The notes: a model not told the origin generated them from the letters alone. 10,761 nucleotides of DNA from Conidiobolus incongruus B7586 (GCA_000697335.1 JNEM01008809.1:1-10761), one strand, 5' to 3'; positions 1-8,906 are shown, counted from the stretch's first letter. A program made the numbers and translations.

Positions 1-3000
1 CAATATTTATTTTAATATCAACTAATATTTATTATAAGTGAAATTAATTTATAAAAGTATTTTAATAATTTTGAATCATTGGTTAAAAATAAAATCTGAA
101 ATATATTAAGAATTAAATATTTAGTATAATTATTTTTTTTGATTATATGAAAAATTAAAATATAAATAAATTCTCTAATTATATAATAATATGATATAAA
201 ATCAAATAAATAATTTAAATATAATAAAAATAAAATCAATATATGTTGTTTAATATGATTTTGTTTAAATCTTTATTTGATATATTAAAAGATATTTTAT
301 ACAATATAAAGCTATTTGTTTTGTCGTCTAACACTGATGAAAATTTGAAGAGTAACCTATATTCACTATAAAGATAAAAATTTGGATACTTAATTTAATG
401 ATAATTATGGAAATCTGAATTGAATAATGAAATATATTATTTTTAATTTATATATGCTAAGATTATTAATTATACATGTAATAGGCTTAATTATTGTAAT
501 TATTGATTGCACCAATTTTAATATCAAATGGTATTTTTTACACCTTTTTGCCAATAATTTGTAGATCAAATTTCAAATTTGAGTCTCAACACATATCAGA
601 TGATGTGGTCAATTAAGCACAGATATATTCTAGAATTGATTTTATCACTTAGGTTAGGCTTGTATAAAAATTATTTTTGATATTAAAGTGATTCAAATAT
701 TCATAAAATGGTGACATTTTAGTTGAAGTTTTATTAGCTACACCTATGATTATATATTTTAAAAATATAATTTCATACCTGTTCATTAAATTTTATTCAA
801 AATATTTTTAATGTATAATTTACTGTTGATTGAATATGTAAATGACTCAATTTAATTGATTTTCAGGCGAAGTATCTAAAAAGATGATTGGTAAATTGAT
901 ATTTAACAAAATAATAGAATTTTCCAGAATTAATTATGACTTTGAAAAAAAATTGGTGATTATGATATGGTAGCAAATATTGTTTATATGCAATACGCCA
1001 AGAATTATATTTTTGTTATTAGATCAACAATTTAAATATTTTATGATTTCATAAATATTAATTTTTATATTAATCAAAATATACATAATAACAGTTTGTA
1101 TTTTAAAAACTAAGGATTGAATTATTGCATATGTATTGATGTAGTTTATTAGAATTTATTTCAATCAAAAAAATGTTATGCAATTCACAAATTTAAATAT
1201 TTTTTCAAAAATTCCTTAAGTCCGATATGTGTTAGTGTTATATAAATATTTAGATGATGAATATGCTAAGAGAGTGAAGATGAATTTTGCAAAAATGGTG
1301 AAATATATCATATTATTATTGATAAATTATTAATATATTCATTTATCAAGGAAATGGATATGCATGATATGAAATTACCTTATTTTGCAAATTGAGGTCT
1401 TTACATAGTACAATATAATTTCGAAAGGTTTTGCACAGCTGATTGTACTTCATTATACATTGCATTAAAATGTATTACATATAGTTTACACACTTTAAGC
1501 CCGAGAATATCCTGAAATTATAAATGTTACATTTCCAAAGCTATTTATGAATATGATATTAGGTAATAAACTATATAATATTTTTGGTGATAAAATTTGC
1601 AAAAATGAGATACTTAGTAAATGAAATTAGCATTGAATCAAATACTGAAATTCAGAACACACTAATAAATCTGAAATAAAAATGGTTCTGATATTAAAAT
1701 TTCAGGCTGTGATTCCAAATATGCTTATTTAATTAAAACTGTATACAAGGAAACATTCCAACTATTTAGAAACACACTGCAAAATATGACGATTAATCAA
1801 TATTAAAATTATTAATTCGACCATCAAAGCCTTAAGGTCAATTCTGAGTATATTTTGATATTAAAGTACTAATCAATGTAATAAGTTATAGTTAACTACC
1901 CCTAACATAATAACAAATATATTAAATATCAGCTGATTAATAATGTAGTGAAATAGAAGATTAAAATATATTTACATAAAATTACCGACTAATTATTAAT
2001 CATTCATTTATTTGAAGCTACGCGAAAATTAAATATTCCAATGGAGCATTTATGAATCCAACATAAAACTCAAATTAACAATAAAAAAGTTTTATAAACA
2101 TTATAGTTGACTATATAAAATCAGATCATCTCGGTATTTAATGCTTTAATTAATCACTATAATAATATCCGATGAAACACAATTAATTAGTCAATTAGCA
2201 TTCAACTAATTAATCTCAATTGGGGAAAGTTAAACTTTGCTCCAAATTTACATAATTGACCAAAGTAATATCAGAATTAATGCTCATTAAAAATTGGTGA
2301 AAGAATTATAAAACTTGGTTTTAAACAACATAATAACAATTAAACCTTTCAAAGATAATTGCAAATGGATTTTGCTCATAATACCACTCTTACTGCTATT
2401 GGGGCGATCTATTAACCAATCATTGTTAATCGAAAAAGGGTATTATATGTCTTTGATTGGTCAATTGAATTTTGTAAATAGGTATTTTAAATGTGTAATT
2501 GGTATTCTTTATTTCATTTTATGCAAAATTTTCTTGAGTTCAGAATAATCAATAAAAACAATTAAAAATATTAACTTGAATTTTGATTATAATATATGAA
2601 GCAATGCGCCAATAATATAGTATAATAAATAAATAAGCAATTAATATAGTTAATATTATTTAATTTTATAACTTGTAATAAAACTATGTCAATAAAGAAT
2701 CAGATCAGATATGAAAGAATTAAATAATTTATTGGTGTAAATATCTTCAAAATATTCTCATGAATAGTGGTAACTGTAAAAATTTGCGGAAACGAATATC
2801 CTTTAATTTTATTTATATATGCTTCGAAAAGTATATCTAAAATATATTTTAAAGTATCTATCTGATTTTGATAAATGATATAGAAGATAATAAGATAAAA
2901 ATGAAATAATGATTTTGAATCAATAATTGCTAGTTACATAAGCTTAAACAAATGCTCTAATTAGGTATGTAAGCGATTGTAATTTATTGCATTACAGAAT

Positions 3001-3900
3001 AACATATATCATTTGATTATAATAATATTATATGTTCAAATACATTTTTACGCATAATTGAAACATATATCGAGGTAATTCTGGTGCATTTGTAGGATAG
3101 ACAGCGCTATTTCTTTATCAAGAGATTGAGTAAAACTTGAGTAAACTGGCAATTATAGCATACATTTATAAAAAATATATACAACCAACATAACATTAGT
3201 CTGAATATTTTTATTAATAATATTAAGCAATTCTAAATCAATTGGACGATACCAATCAAATGTTATAAGTACGCGCAAACTAGTGCTAAATTTAAAAGAT
3301 TTCACAATTAATCTTACCATCAAGCAAGGTTGCCAATTCCACCAACTTCAATTTTATGCAATAATCCTTTAATCAAATTGGCACCACTGTCAACTAATCA
3401 AGTAGAGAAATTTATCATAGATTGATATATATTTTACAATGATATAATGATAAATCTATGATTATTTTATACAAGTTTTCTTTGAAGGTATTTAAAGTTA
3501 AACTTTATATTTATTCTTGAAAATAATAACCATGATTAAAATAAAAAAGGTTAAAATTTTTATTAACAGTTTAAAAAAAATTGTGCATATTTTTTTTAAA
3601 AAACAATCAATAAAAATTCAAAGAAAAAATTATCCGAGTAAAATTTTAGATTTTAAAAATATTAGAAATGTGAAAAATAAGAAGAATAATGATTCAATAA
3701 TAGAAACTTGGTCTTAGACCATCTAATATGCTGAGCTTTAATTGCATTTAGCAATCAATGAATGCATGATCATAATGAAGTCAATATGGGTAGCATTTAT
3801 ATCATAATCATAGTTGAATGAGATGAAGGTGCTGAGAAATTTTATTTCTGTTGGATAATTTAACATCTTAACTCAATTAGCCCAATTAAATTCTTTTTTA
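1..3900. other. AT-rich gene-poor intergenic region
   Basis: I see no supportable protein gene, tRNA or rRNA in this stretch on either strand. Open frames are short, Lys/Ile/Asn/Leu-rich and mostly lack an ATG. Scattered patches of slightly higher GC (around 540-660, 1380-1530, 2380-2470 and 3240-3400) may be worn remnants of transposable elements, but only the patch at 2315-2548 gives a protein reading that resembles anything. No T-loop-like sequence of a tRNA (GTTCGANTC type) was found. Confidence 0.6.
2315..2548 (+). mobile_element. possible fossil of a DIRS-like (tyrosine recombinase) retroelement, RT/RNase H part
   Basis: This is a 77-codon open stretch without an ATG at its beginning. 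Its right half contains the phrase SLIGQLNFV followed by a Val/Ile/Leu-rich segment. In DIRS/Ngaro-type retroelements the RNase H part after the reverse transcriptase typically carries a similar phrase of the form LIGKLNF/W...V..GR.FL. The similarity is judged by eye from one short motif. No terminal repeats, recombinase or second domain are visible nearby, so if it is such an element it is an old, broken fragment. It could equally be a chance reading in AT-rich DNA. Confidence 0.15.
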
Positions 3901-3962
3901 TTATAATCCCTCAATTATTATGATTGTTATTCAACTTTCTCTTTTTTTTTAATTTTTATATA

Positions 3963-3993
<31 letters not shown>

Positions 3994-4091
3994 TCATTTT
4001 AATTGTTTTTTATTGAGTTAATTTTTGAATTAGAGATTTTTTTATTTTTTGATTTGATAGTTAGTTATTAGTGTCAGTATAGTTATTAATA
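3900..4091 (+). promoter_or_regulatory. pyrimidine-rich upstream region of the Ras gene
   Basis: Just before the Ras start codon the + strand becomes T-rich, with a CTTTCTCTTTTTTTTT run near 3936-3951 and a (TTA)9 tract. Pyrimidine-rich tracts before the start codon are common in fungal promoters and 5' leaders. An in-frame TAG at 4080-4082 lies four codons before the ATG, so the coding frame cannot extend further upstream without another exon. No confident TATA element can be picked out in DNA this AT-rich, and the transcription start is not defined. Confidence 0.4.
3965..3991. repeat. (TTA)9 microsatellite
   Basis: Nine perfect copies of TTA in a row lie about 100 bases before the Ras start codon, inside the T-rich upstream region. 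The tract is likely length-variable between strains and lies in the probable promoter or 5' UTR. Confidence 0.95.
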
Positions 4092-5188
4092 ATGTTATTA
4101 TATAAAATTGTCGTATTGGGTGATGGTGGTGTTGGCAAGGTTTGTCATTATTAATTTTTTTTCATTATTTGCTTACTAATTTGTTAATTGTTTAGACTGC
4201 TTTAACTATACAAGTAAGAGAAGGAGTTTTTCAATTTTTATTTCTAAAATAATTCTATTATGTATTATAAACTTGTTGCAATTCAGTTACTAACTTTATA
4301 TTCTTTACTTTTAGTTATGTTTAAATCACTTTGTTGGTAATTACTTGATTATATTCGGATTTATTTTACATCTATACTAATCTATTATTGTTTATTTTTG
4401 AATTAATTTTATAATATATAGAGGTGAGCATTTATTTTACTATTCTATTTATTAATTGATACTTCCTTTTTTAGTTTAAATAATTATTTACATTCGATAT
4501 TAATATTTTTTTATTTAGACTTATGACCCAACTATTGAAGACTCTTATCGTAAACAAGTCGTAATTGATGAACAAGCTTGCGTTTTAGAGGTTTTAGATA
4601 CAGCGGGCCAAGGTAATTTTTCCTTCTATGTTTTAATTTCTTTTTCATTTCTTTATTGAAACCAATTATTTCATCTTCTGATATTTATAAATTTAATTTC
4701 ATGTGGTTTAAACTATATTAACTCCTTATGCTTTATAGAGGAATATACTGCTCTTCGCGACCAATGGATAAGGTGAATTTATTTAATTCTAGCAGTTCAT
4801 TAATTTTAGAAATTAATTATTTTGATAATATAGAGATGGAGAGGGTTTCCTATTAGTTTATAGTATTACTTCTTTATCAACTTTTGAACGTGTAGAAAGG
4901 TATCGAGAACATATAAGCAAAGTTAAAGATGAAGAAAATATTCCAATGATGCTGGTCGGCAATAAATCGGACAAGTCGAACGAACGAGAAGTTTCTAGGG
5001 AGGAGGGTATTGCTATGGCTAGGCGATTGGGATGTGATTTTGTCGAAGCCTCAGCTAAGACTTCTGTCAATGTTGAAAAGGCATTTTATCAAGTTGTTAG
5101 ATTAATAAGGGCCAGTCGAGGCGATTCTCCCAAACATAAGTCAACTACTTCAGCTACTAAAAAGAAGGGCAAATGTCTACTGTTGTGA
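4092..5188 (+). CDS. ras: Ras-family small GTPase (fungal Ras-2-like), seven exons
   Basis: Membrane-anchored GTP/GDP switch of 190 residues. Coding exons: 4092-4139, 4196-4213, 4315-4336, 4422-4423, 4519-4612, 4739-4772 and 4834-5188, total 573 nt including TGA. Residue numbering matches human H-Ras through the first 120 residues. Visible motifs: P-loop GDGGVGKT at 10-17 with Gly12 and Gly13 intact; effector/switch I YDPTIED at 32-38 with Thr35; DTAGQ at 57-61 with Gln61; NKSD at 116-119; EASAK at 144-148. The C terminus is a variable region with lysines 182-184 and 186 before the CaaX box CLLL (Cys187). The final Leu predicts geranylgeranylation rather than farnesylation, and no other cysteine in the tail offers a palmitoylation site. 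The P-loop GDGG and the block [17 protein letters not shown] recall fungal Ras-2 proteins, inferred from memory. All catalytic residues are present, so it should be functional. The start is supported by an in-frame stop at 4080-4082. Confidence 0.96.
4140..4833 (+). other. six spliceosomal introns of the Ras gene
   Basis: Introns inferred from the conserved protein: 4140-4195 (56 nt), 4214-4314 (101), 4337-4421 (85), 4424-4518 (95), 4613-4738 (126) and 4773-4833 (61). All begin GT and end AG; donors are GTTTGT, GTAAGA, GTAATT, GTGAGC, GTAATT and GTGAAT. Branch-point-like sequences are TACTAAT at 4174-4180, TACTAAC at 4288-4294, TACTAAT at 4375-4381, TATTAAT at 4498-4504 and TATTAAC at 4716-4722; intron 6 has only weak ATTAATT-like candidates. 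Introns 3, 5 and 6 end in TATAG followed directly by AG in the exon, a tandem acceptor; only the first AG keeps the frame in each case. Confidence 0.9.
4422..4423 (+). other. ras: two-nucleotide microexon (AG) in the Ras gene
   Basis: Exon 3 ends after the first base of a codon (G at 4336) and the next recognisable exon starts with a whole codon, ACT for Thr31, at 4519. Joining these two directly gives GAC TTA TGA, a stop within three codons. Between them, 4416-4429 reads ATATAG-AG-GTGAGC: a canonical acceptor, two bases, and a canonical donor. Including AG completes GAG (Glu30) and restores [11 protein letters not shown]. The preceding intron has its own branch site TACTAAT at 4375-4381, about 40 nt before the acceptor. 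No other GT/AG combination in 4315-4518 was found that keeps the conserved residues. Confidence 0.85.
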
Positions 5189-5420
5189 TTTTAATCTCTT
5201 CCCAATCAGCTTCCGAAATTGTTAATCGCCATTACATACCATACTACACTCGGTCATTTTAATCTAGTTCCTTTTTTCAACGCACTTTTTAGGGCTTTAC
5301 CACCTTATTGTGTCCATTTTTACAAACGTCTATTGTCTACCACCATGGCACTTCTCACCCACTTTCACCAGATTTCCCATTCAGTAATATTTTACACCAT
5401 CTAACTCTACCATTATATAT
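5189..5420 (+). other. probable 3' UTR of the Ras gene, C-rich and G-poor
   Basis: After the Ras stop codon the + strand is visibly rich in C and poor in G for about 230 bases (for example CCACCATGGCACTTCTCACC near 5340-5359), unlike the flanks. Two open frames here start only with TTG and have no family-like sequence, so I do not call genes. A transcribed 3' UTR bound by pyrimidine-binding proteins is a reasonable reading. No AATAAA polyadenylation signal is seen in this part, and the transcript end is not defined. Confidence 0.4.
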
Positions 5421-5487
5421 ATTAACGGTTTTAATTAACAAATTTATATTTTTTTATATAACAATAATTTTAAATTTCATCTTTCAA

Positions 5488-5520
5488 CTCCTCCTCCCTT
5501 TCCTCCTCCTCCTTCTCCTT
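5488..5520 (+). repeat. 33-nt polypyrimidine tract with perfect mirror symmetry
   Basis: Every base from 5488 to 5520 is C or T. Within it, 5488-5497 (CTCCTCCTCC) is the exact mirror image of 5502-5511 (CCTCCTCCTC) around the spacer CTTT. Mirror-symmetric purine/pyrimidine tracts can adopt intramolecular triplex (H-DNA). It may also be part of the Ras 3' UTR or its termination zone. Confidence 0.85.
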
Positions 5521-5638
5521 ATTATTATTACACTTTTTAATTATATAAAATTAAAAATATATTTTTTAATATATTTTTCTTCATTTTGAATTGTTATGAC
5601 TACTCTTTACCATCACGTTGCACTTTTCAAGTTTGTCG

Positions 5639-5658
5639 CTGATATCCTTGGGTATCAG
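5639..5658 (+). other. stable hairpin, possibly 3' processing/termination structure
   Basis: CTGATATCC (5639-5647) pairs with GGTATCAG (5651-5658) over eight base pairs with one bulged T and a three-base loop. It sits in a small patch of higher GC (about 5610-5690), followed by a run of six T at 5693-5698. No known RNA family was recognised; it could belong to the Ras 3' end or to a small separate transcript. Confidence 0.4.
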
Positions 5659-5699
5659 TAAAAATCCGAATAACCATCAGATACTCCGACCATTTTTTC

Positions 5700-7410
5700 T
5701 TTAACATTATTACTATATGTTCAAATGGATCATAGAAGATTTTTAATTTATCAATTCTTTATCTTTTAACATATATTTTCATTTTACAAATCAATTCAAA
5801 TTACCATTATGAAATGTATTAATTAAATTTTGTATGCTTTAATTGTCAAATCATATTTTTTATTTTATTATGTTGTTATAACTATAGATTAAATTTAATC
5901 ATATTAAGCTTTTTCTTAATTCTTATTAAAAAACTTTTATTCGGAAAATTATCGCTTTTACAAGCTATCAACAATTTTAATCAATGTAATATAGCATTTA
6001 ACAACACTAATTAATGTCTACTGTATGTAGACCAGTAATCTATACTAACTAAGATGTCGTCATAATACATGGAAGAACCCACATTTTTAATATAATTTAG
6101 AAATGTATCCGATAATAATTATACAATCATTCCAATATCCATCAGTTCTAATTCAGAAATTTATGACTCTGATACTTTTAATTGGTTACAATTCACCATT
6201 TCTTATAATAATGCATTGAACTAATGCAGCTGTATTTGTTATTATATAGAGAATTCTACACTTATATTAATACATCCTTATATCATATTCGATATTGAAT
6301 AATATAGAAAATATAATAATTATATTAACTATCATTGTAAAAAATGAAATTAATTTTGATATGTTTGAAACTTTGGGGATTATAGCTCAAGATTTAATAT
6401 ATATATTTTTTATTAACATTGTTATATGTTTATAAATCCACTCACTTATTATTTGGTAAATTAAGTTTTTTACTAATATAACACAATTAATAAAATTGAT
6501 TTGATTAATTAATTACGAATTTTATCATGTGATTATATTTAACAAAATATTCAAGTTGAATCATTAAAAAAGATGTTTCTAATTTCTTAACATTTTAAAT
6601 TTTTTATATTTGTTAAAATTAAAATCATATTAGATAATATAAAGGATGATACATAAATTCAACTTTATTTTAAAAAAATCAATCTGAATTGATATAATAT
6701 TTATTGAATGTAATCTTAGCTACCAAGTATTGTTAACCATGTCTCTCGGGATCATATTTATTCGAATTTTAATTATATTTCAAACCATATACCTTATTAC
6801 TTACATTCTAATTATTTAATAAAGCAGTTTAATTATTTTTCTTAATTTTTTAATATTACAATCAAATTACTAATTTACATTTCATATAATATATTATAAT
6901 AATCTTTAAGAGTCTATATTAACTATACATATTAAAAAAACCTGTATTATAATAAAATAAAATTGAATAAAGAGTCAATATATTCTTTTATTTGTTATAA
7001 ATTAATAACCAAATTATATATTTTTAAAGAAATTTTTACTATATTAAATTAATAATAAAATAATTATTTTTTATAATAATTAAATAAATTGAATTAAATT
7101 ATAAATTTTAATAATTGAAACTAAAAAATTTATTTACAATAGTTATTATTTATTATATCATATTTTTCTCAACAAAAGTGTATACTTGTGAAACAAAAAT
7201 GGATAATAAATATTAAATAACAATACAAATTGTACATATAAATATATTATAACATATTCCCAGTCAACTATCAATTTTGAGTAATAGGATAATACATTGC
7301 GTTAATTTGTAGTTGAATTGAAAATTGAAGTATTTATTTAAAATTCAAAATGTATAATATAAAAAGAATATATATATATTTCAAATATGTACAGAAATCT
7401 AATAAAAGAT
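5700..7410. other. AT-rich intergenic region without recognised features
   Basis: There is no supportable gene on either strand. A small patch at about 6718-6765 is slightly less AT-rich and includes a 25-codon ATG frame (from 6739) that resembles nothing. The remainder is low-complexity A/T sequence with many stops in all frames. Confidence 0.6.
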
Positions 7411-7415
7411 GATTC

Positions 7416-7437
7416 ATTAATTAAAACGTTAATTAAT
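7416..7437 (+). repeat. 9-bp perfect hairpin just upstream of the RNA island
   Basis: ATTAATTAA (7416-7424) and TTAATTAAT (7429-7437) are perfectly complementary with the tetraloop AACG. It ends three bases before the GC-rich island at 7441. It may be the first stem of that RNA or a separate AT palindrome. Confidence 0.5.
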
Positions 7438-7440
7438 ATT

Positions 7441-7790
7441 GCAGGTCTGCTGGAAAGTAGCCCCGCGATAATGTTCAAGTAGATTCGATAAAGTGAGCCA
7501 AGGGTGGCTAACGAGATACTTAAAGGGGCTTTATTAAAATATCAAGATGTGAGGCTTGGCTCTGATCGAGATGATCGCTAAGCAAATGGGTACCCAGTGA
7601 CTATTTTATAGTGTGGTTAGTCCTTTGCCAATATGTTGAAACTTCAATTACTGTTATAGTCTGAAATTTTCCATTGTGCAAGGATTGTGCCTGGTATTTG
7701 TGAGTGGATTATATTTGGGATCATGACGGACGGTTAAAGATGAATGGCGGGTGGGCCTCCCAATCCGCGACTATATGATTTTATGATATA
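7441..7790 (+). ncRNA. structured non-coding RNA candidate, possibly RNase P/MRP-type
   Basis: An island of about 330 bases is far richer in G and C than everything around it and has stops in all six frames. Strong helices are visible: GAGCCAAG (7495-7502) with CTTGGCTC (7555-7562), 8 bp; TGATC (7563-7567) with GATCG (7573-7577); GCAAA (7582-7586) with TTTGC (7624-7628), enclosing GACTA (7599-7603) with TAGTC (7618-7622); and a 3' hairpin at 7747-7768 of nine pairs (GCGGGTGGG stem, loop CCT, one bulged A). GGAAAGT (7452-7458) and AGATGAATG (7738-7746) resemble the CR-I and CR-V blocks of RNase P RNA, and their spacing of about 286 nt is similar to that in bacterial P RNA. Strand is inferred from these blocks. 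Weak points: the P4 pairing between the two blocks is imperfect, CR-II/III are not recognised, and the ends are guesses. MRP RNA or another fungal RNA remains possible. Confidence 0.45.
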
Positions 7791-8817
7791 TCCTATATAA
7801 ATTTGGAAATAAGAGATTTATTAAGCTATAATTGTTAATATGTAAAGGTGAAAACGAATGTAATCACTATAATAATATATGAAATAATGATCTATAAATT
7901 ATTTAATTATTAAATAATGTGTTTATTTAGGATTGAAATGAATAAATTAAAATATTTAAAATTGGTTTTTAGTATTGTATCATTTGATAGTGTTAGTAAA
8001 GTTTAATTAAAAATATAAGAGAAAATGATTTAATTTTTTAACGTTAATGGTAATTTTATAGGCAAACTTAATATGTCCAACATATGAATGATTGAAATAT
8101 AATAATTAAAGATTATAAATAAATCTCATTTTAGAAATTTCCGATTACTAACTTTAAAAATTTACAGTCATTCAACGATTTCCTGAATAATATAATATGC
8201 ATTATAATAAAATGTTAAATTTTAACCTCAGCATATACAATACATGGATTACAGTAATATAATGAAATTTACACTATGGCTTTATCATCAATACTTTGAT
8301 AATATCTAGATTTTATTGATAATAATGTTCAATTGATTGAAACAATCAAAATACATATAACCTAAAAAATATTGGATATCTTTTTTTAAATAACTGAATT
8401 TGAAATTATTTTGGCTGAAAATATGCGAAATTAAAAAAAATTTGAAAAAATATATTAATCCAAATGTTAATTTCTTTAAGCTTATTCATATCACCTCACA
8501 TAAATTCTTTTAATATTTGGCACTATATATATAACTATAATTTATACAAGAAAAGCTAAATGAAAGATTAAAATTAATGGAAATTGTATTTAATAAAGAA
8601 TTTATTTATCAATGTTTACACAAGTAAATTATAATTTTACACCCTCTACTGAAGATATTTAAAAAATTAACTCATATTCTCGTTATATTTTTTAAATATA
8701 TTATATATAATATTTTATTTCATCATTCATGAGTAATTCAATAATATTATAGAACCAACAATTTAATTATTCATTAAGCTACTTCATATTAAATATTAGT
8801 ATAGAAATTAAGAAATG
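7791..8817. other. AT-rich intergenic region without recognised features
   Basis: Nothing in this kilobase supports a gene, RNA or element. Sparse CpG dinucleotides are still present here, the last at 8681-8682, in contrast to the stretch that follows. Confidence 0.55.
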
Positions 8818-8906
8818 GGAAATTTTTTAATTTCCAATCTTTCAAACATATTATATGTTTTGAAAGATTATATATATATATAATATATAGGAAAATAAAT
8901 ATTTTC
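8818..8906. repeat. row of three adjacent hairpins with an AT microsatellite
   Basis: Hairpin 1: GGAAATT (8818-8824), loop TTTT, AATTTCC (8829-8835). Hairpin 2 abuts it: AATCTTTCAAACATA (8836-8850), loop TTA, right arm 8854-8869, complementary over 15 pairs with one extra base in the right arm. An alternating TA tract follows (about 8868-8889). Hairpin 3: GAAAAT (8891-8896), loop AAAT, ATTTTC (8901-8906). The cluster lies close to the start of the CpG-free stretch. Possible explanations are a miniature inverted-repeat element remnant, a cruciform-prone site or a hairpin RNA; nothing seen decides between them. Confidence 0.7.

Noticed and set aside
18-239. 73-codon frame on the - strand
   Set aside because: Ile/Leu/Tyr/Lys-only low-complexity reading of A/T sequence with no family features.
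1203-1334. Plus-strand reading YLDDEYAKRVKMNFAKM with a more protein-like composition than its surroundings
   Set aside because: Short, with no recognised family and no flanking exons that fit splice signals.
675-1867. 15-base exact repeat TTTTGATATTAAAGT at 675-689 and 1853-1867
   Set aside because: Short matches made almost only of A and T are expected by chance in DNA of this composition, and the flanks do not match.
3320-3394. Minus-strand reading VDSGANLI, like an aspartic protease (retropepsin) active-site phrase
   Set aside because: Only about 24 codons are open and nothing protease-like follows. One short phrase is not enough to call an element.
3532-3717. 62-codon ATG frame on the + strand, Lys/Ile/Asn-rich
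   Set aside because: Its composition is what AT-rich DNA gives by chance, no domain or family resemblance is seen, and it lies in a gene-poor flank. No promoter or intron signals support it.
4858-5070. 70-codon frame on the - strand
   Set aside because: It is the antisense shadow of Ras exon 7, whose sense-strand protein is strongly conserved.
5219-5589. Two overlapping frames downstream of Ras
   Set aside because: Both begin at TTG rather than ATG, one becomes pure hydrophobic/low complexity across the pyrimidine tract, and neither resembles a protein family. The C-rich 3' flank explains them.
7441-7790. U3 snoRNA, SRP RNA, telomerase RNA, spliceosomal snRNA or group I intron as the identity of the GC island
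   Set aside because: The U3 GATCATTTC box, the SRP helix 8 loop, a telomere-repeat template, snRNA signature ends and a convincing P-Q-R-S core were each looked for and not found.
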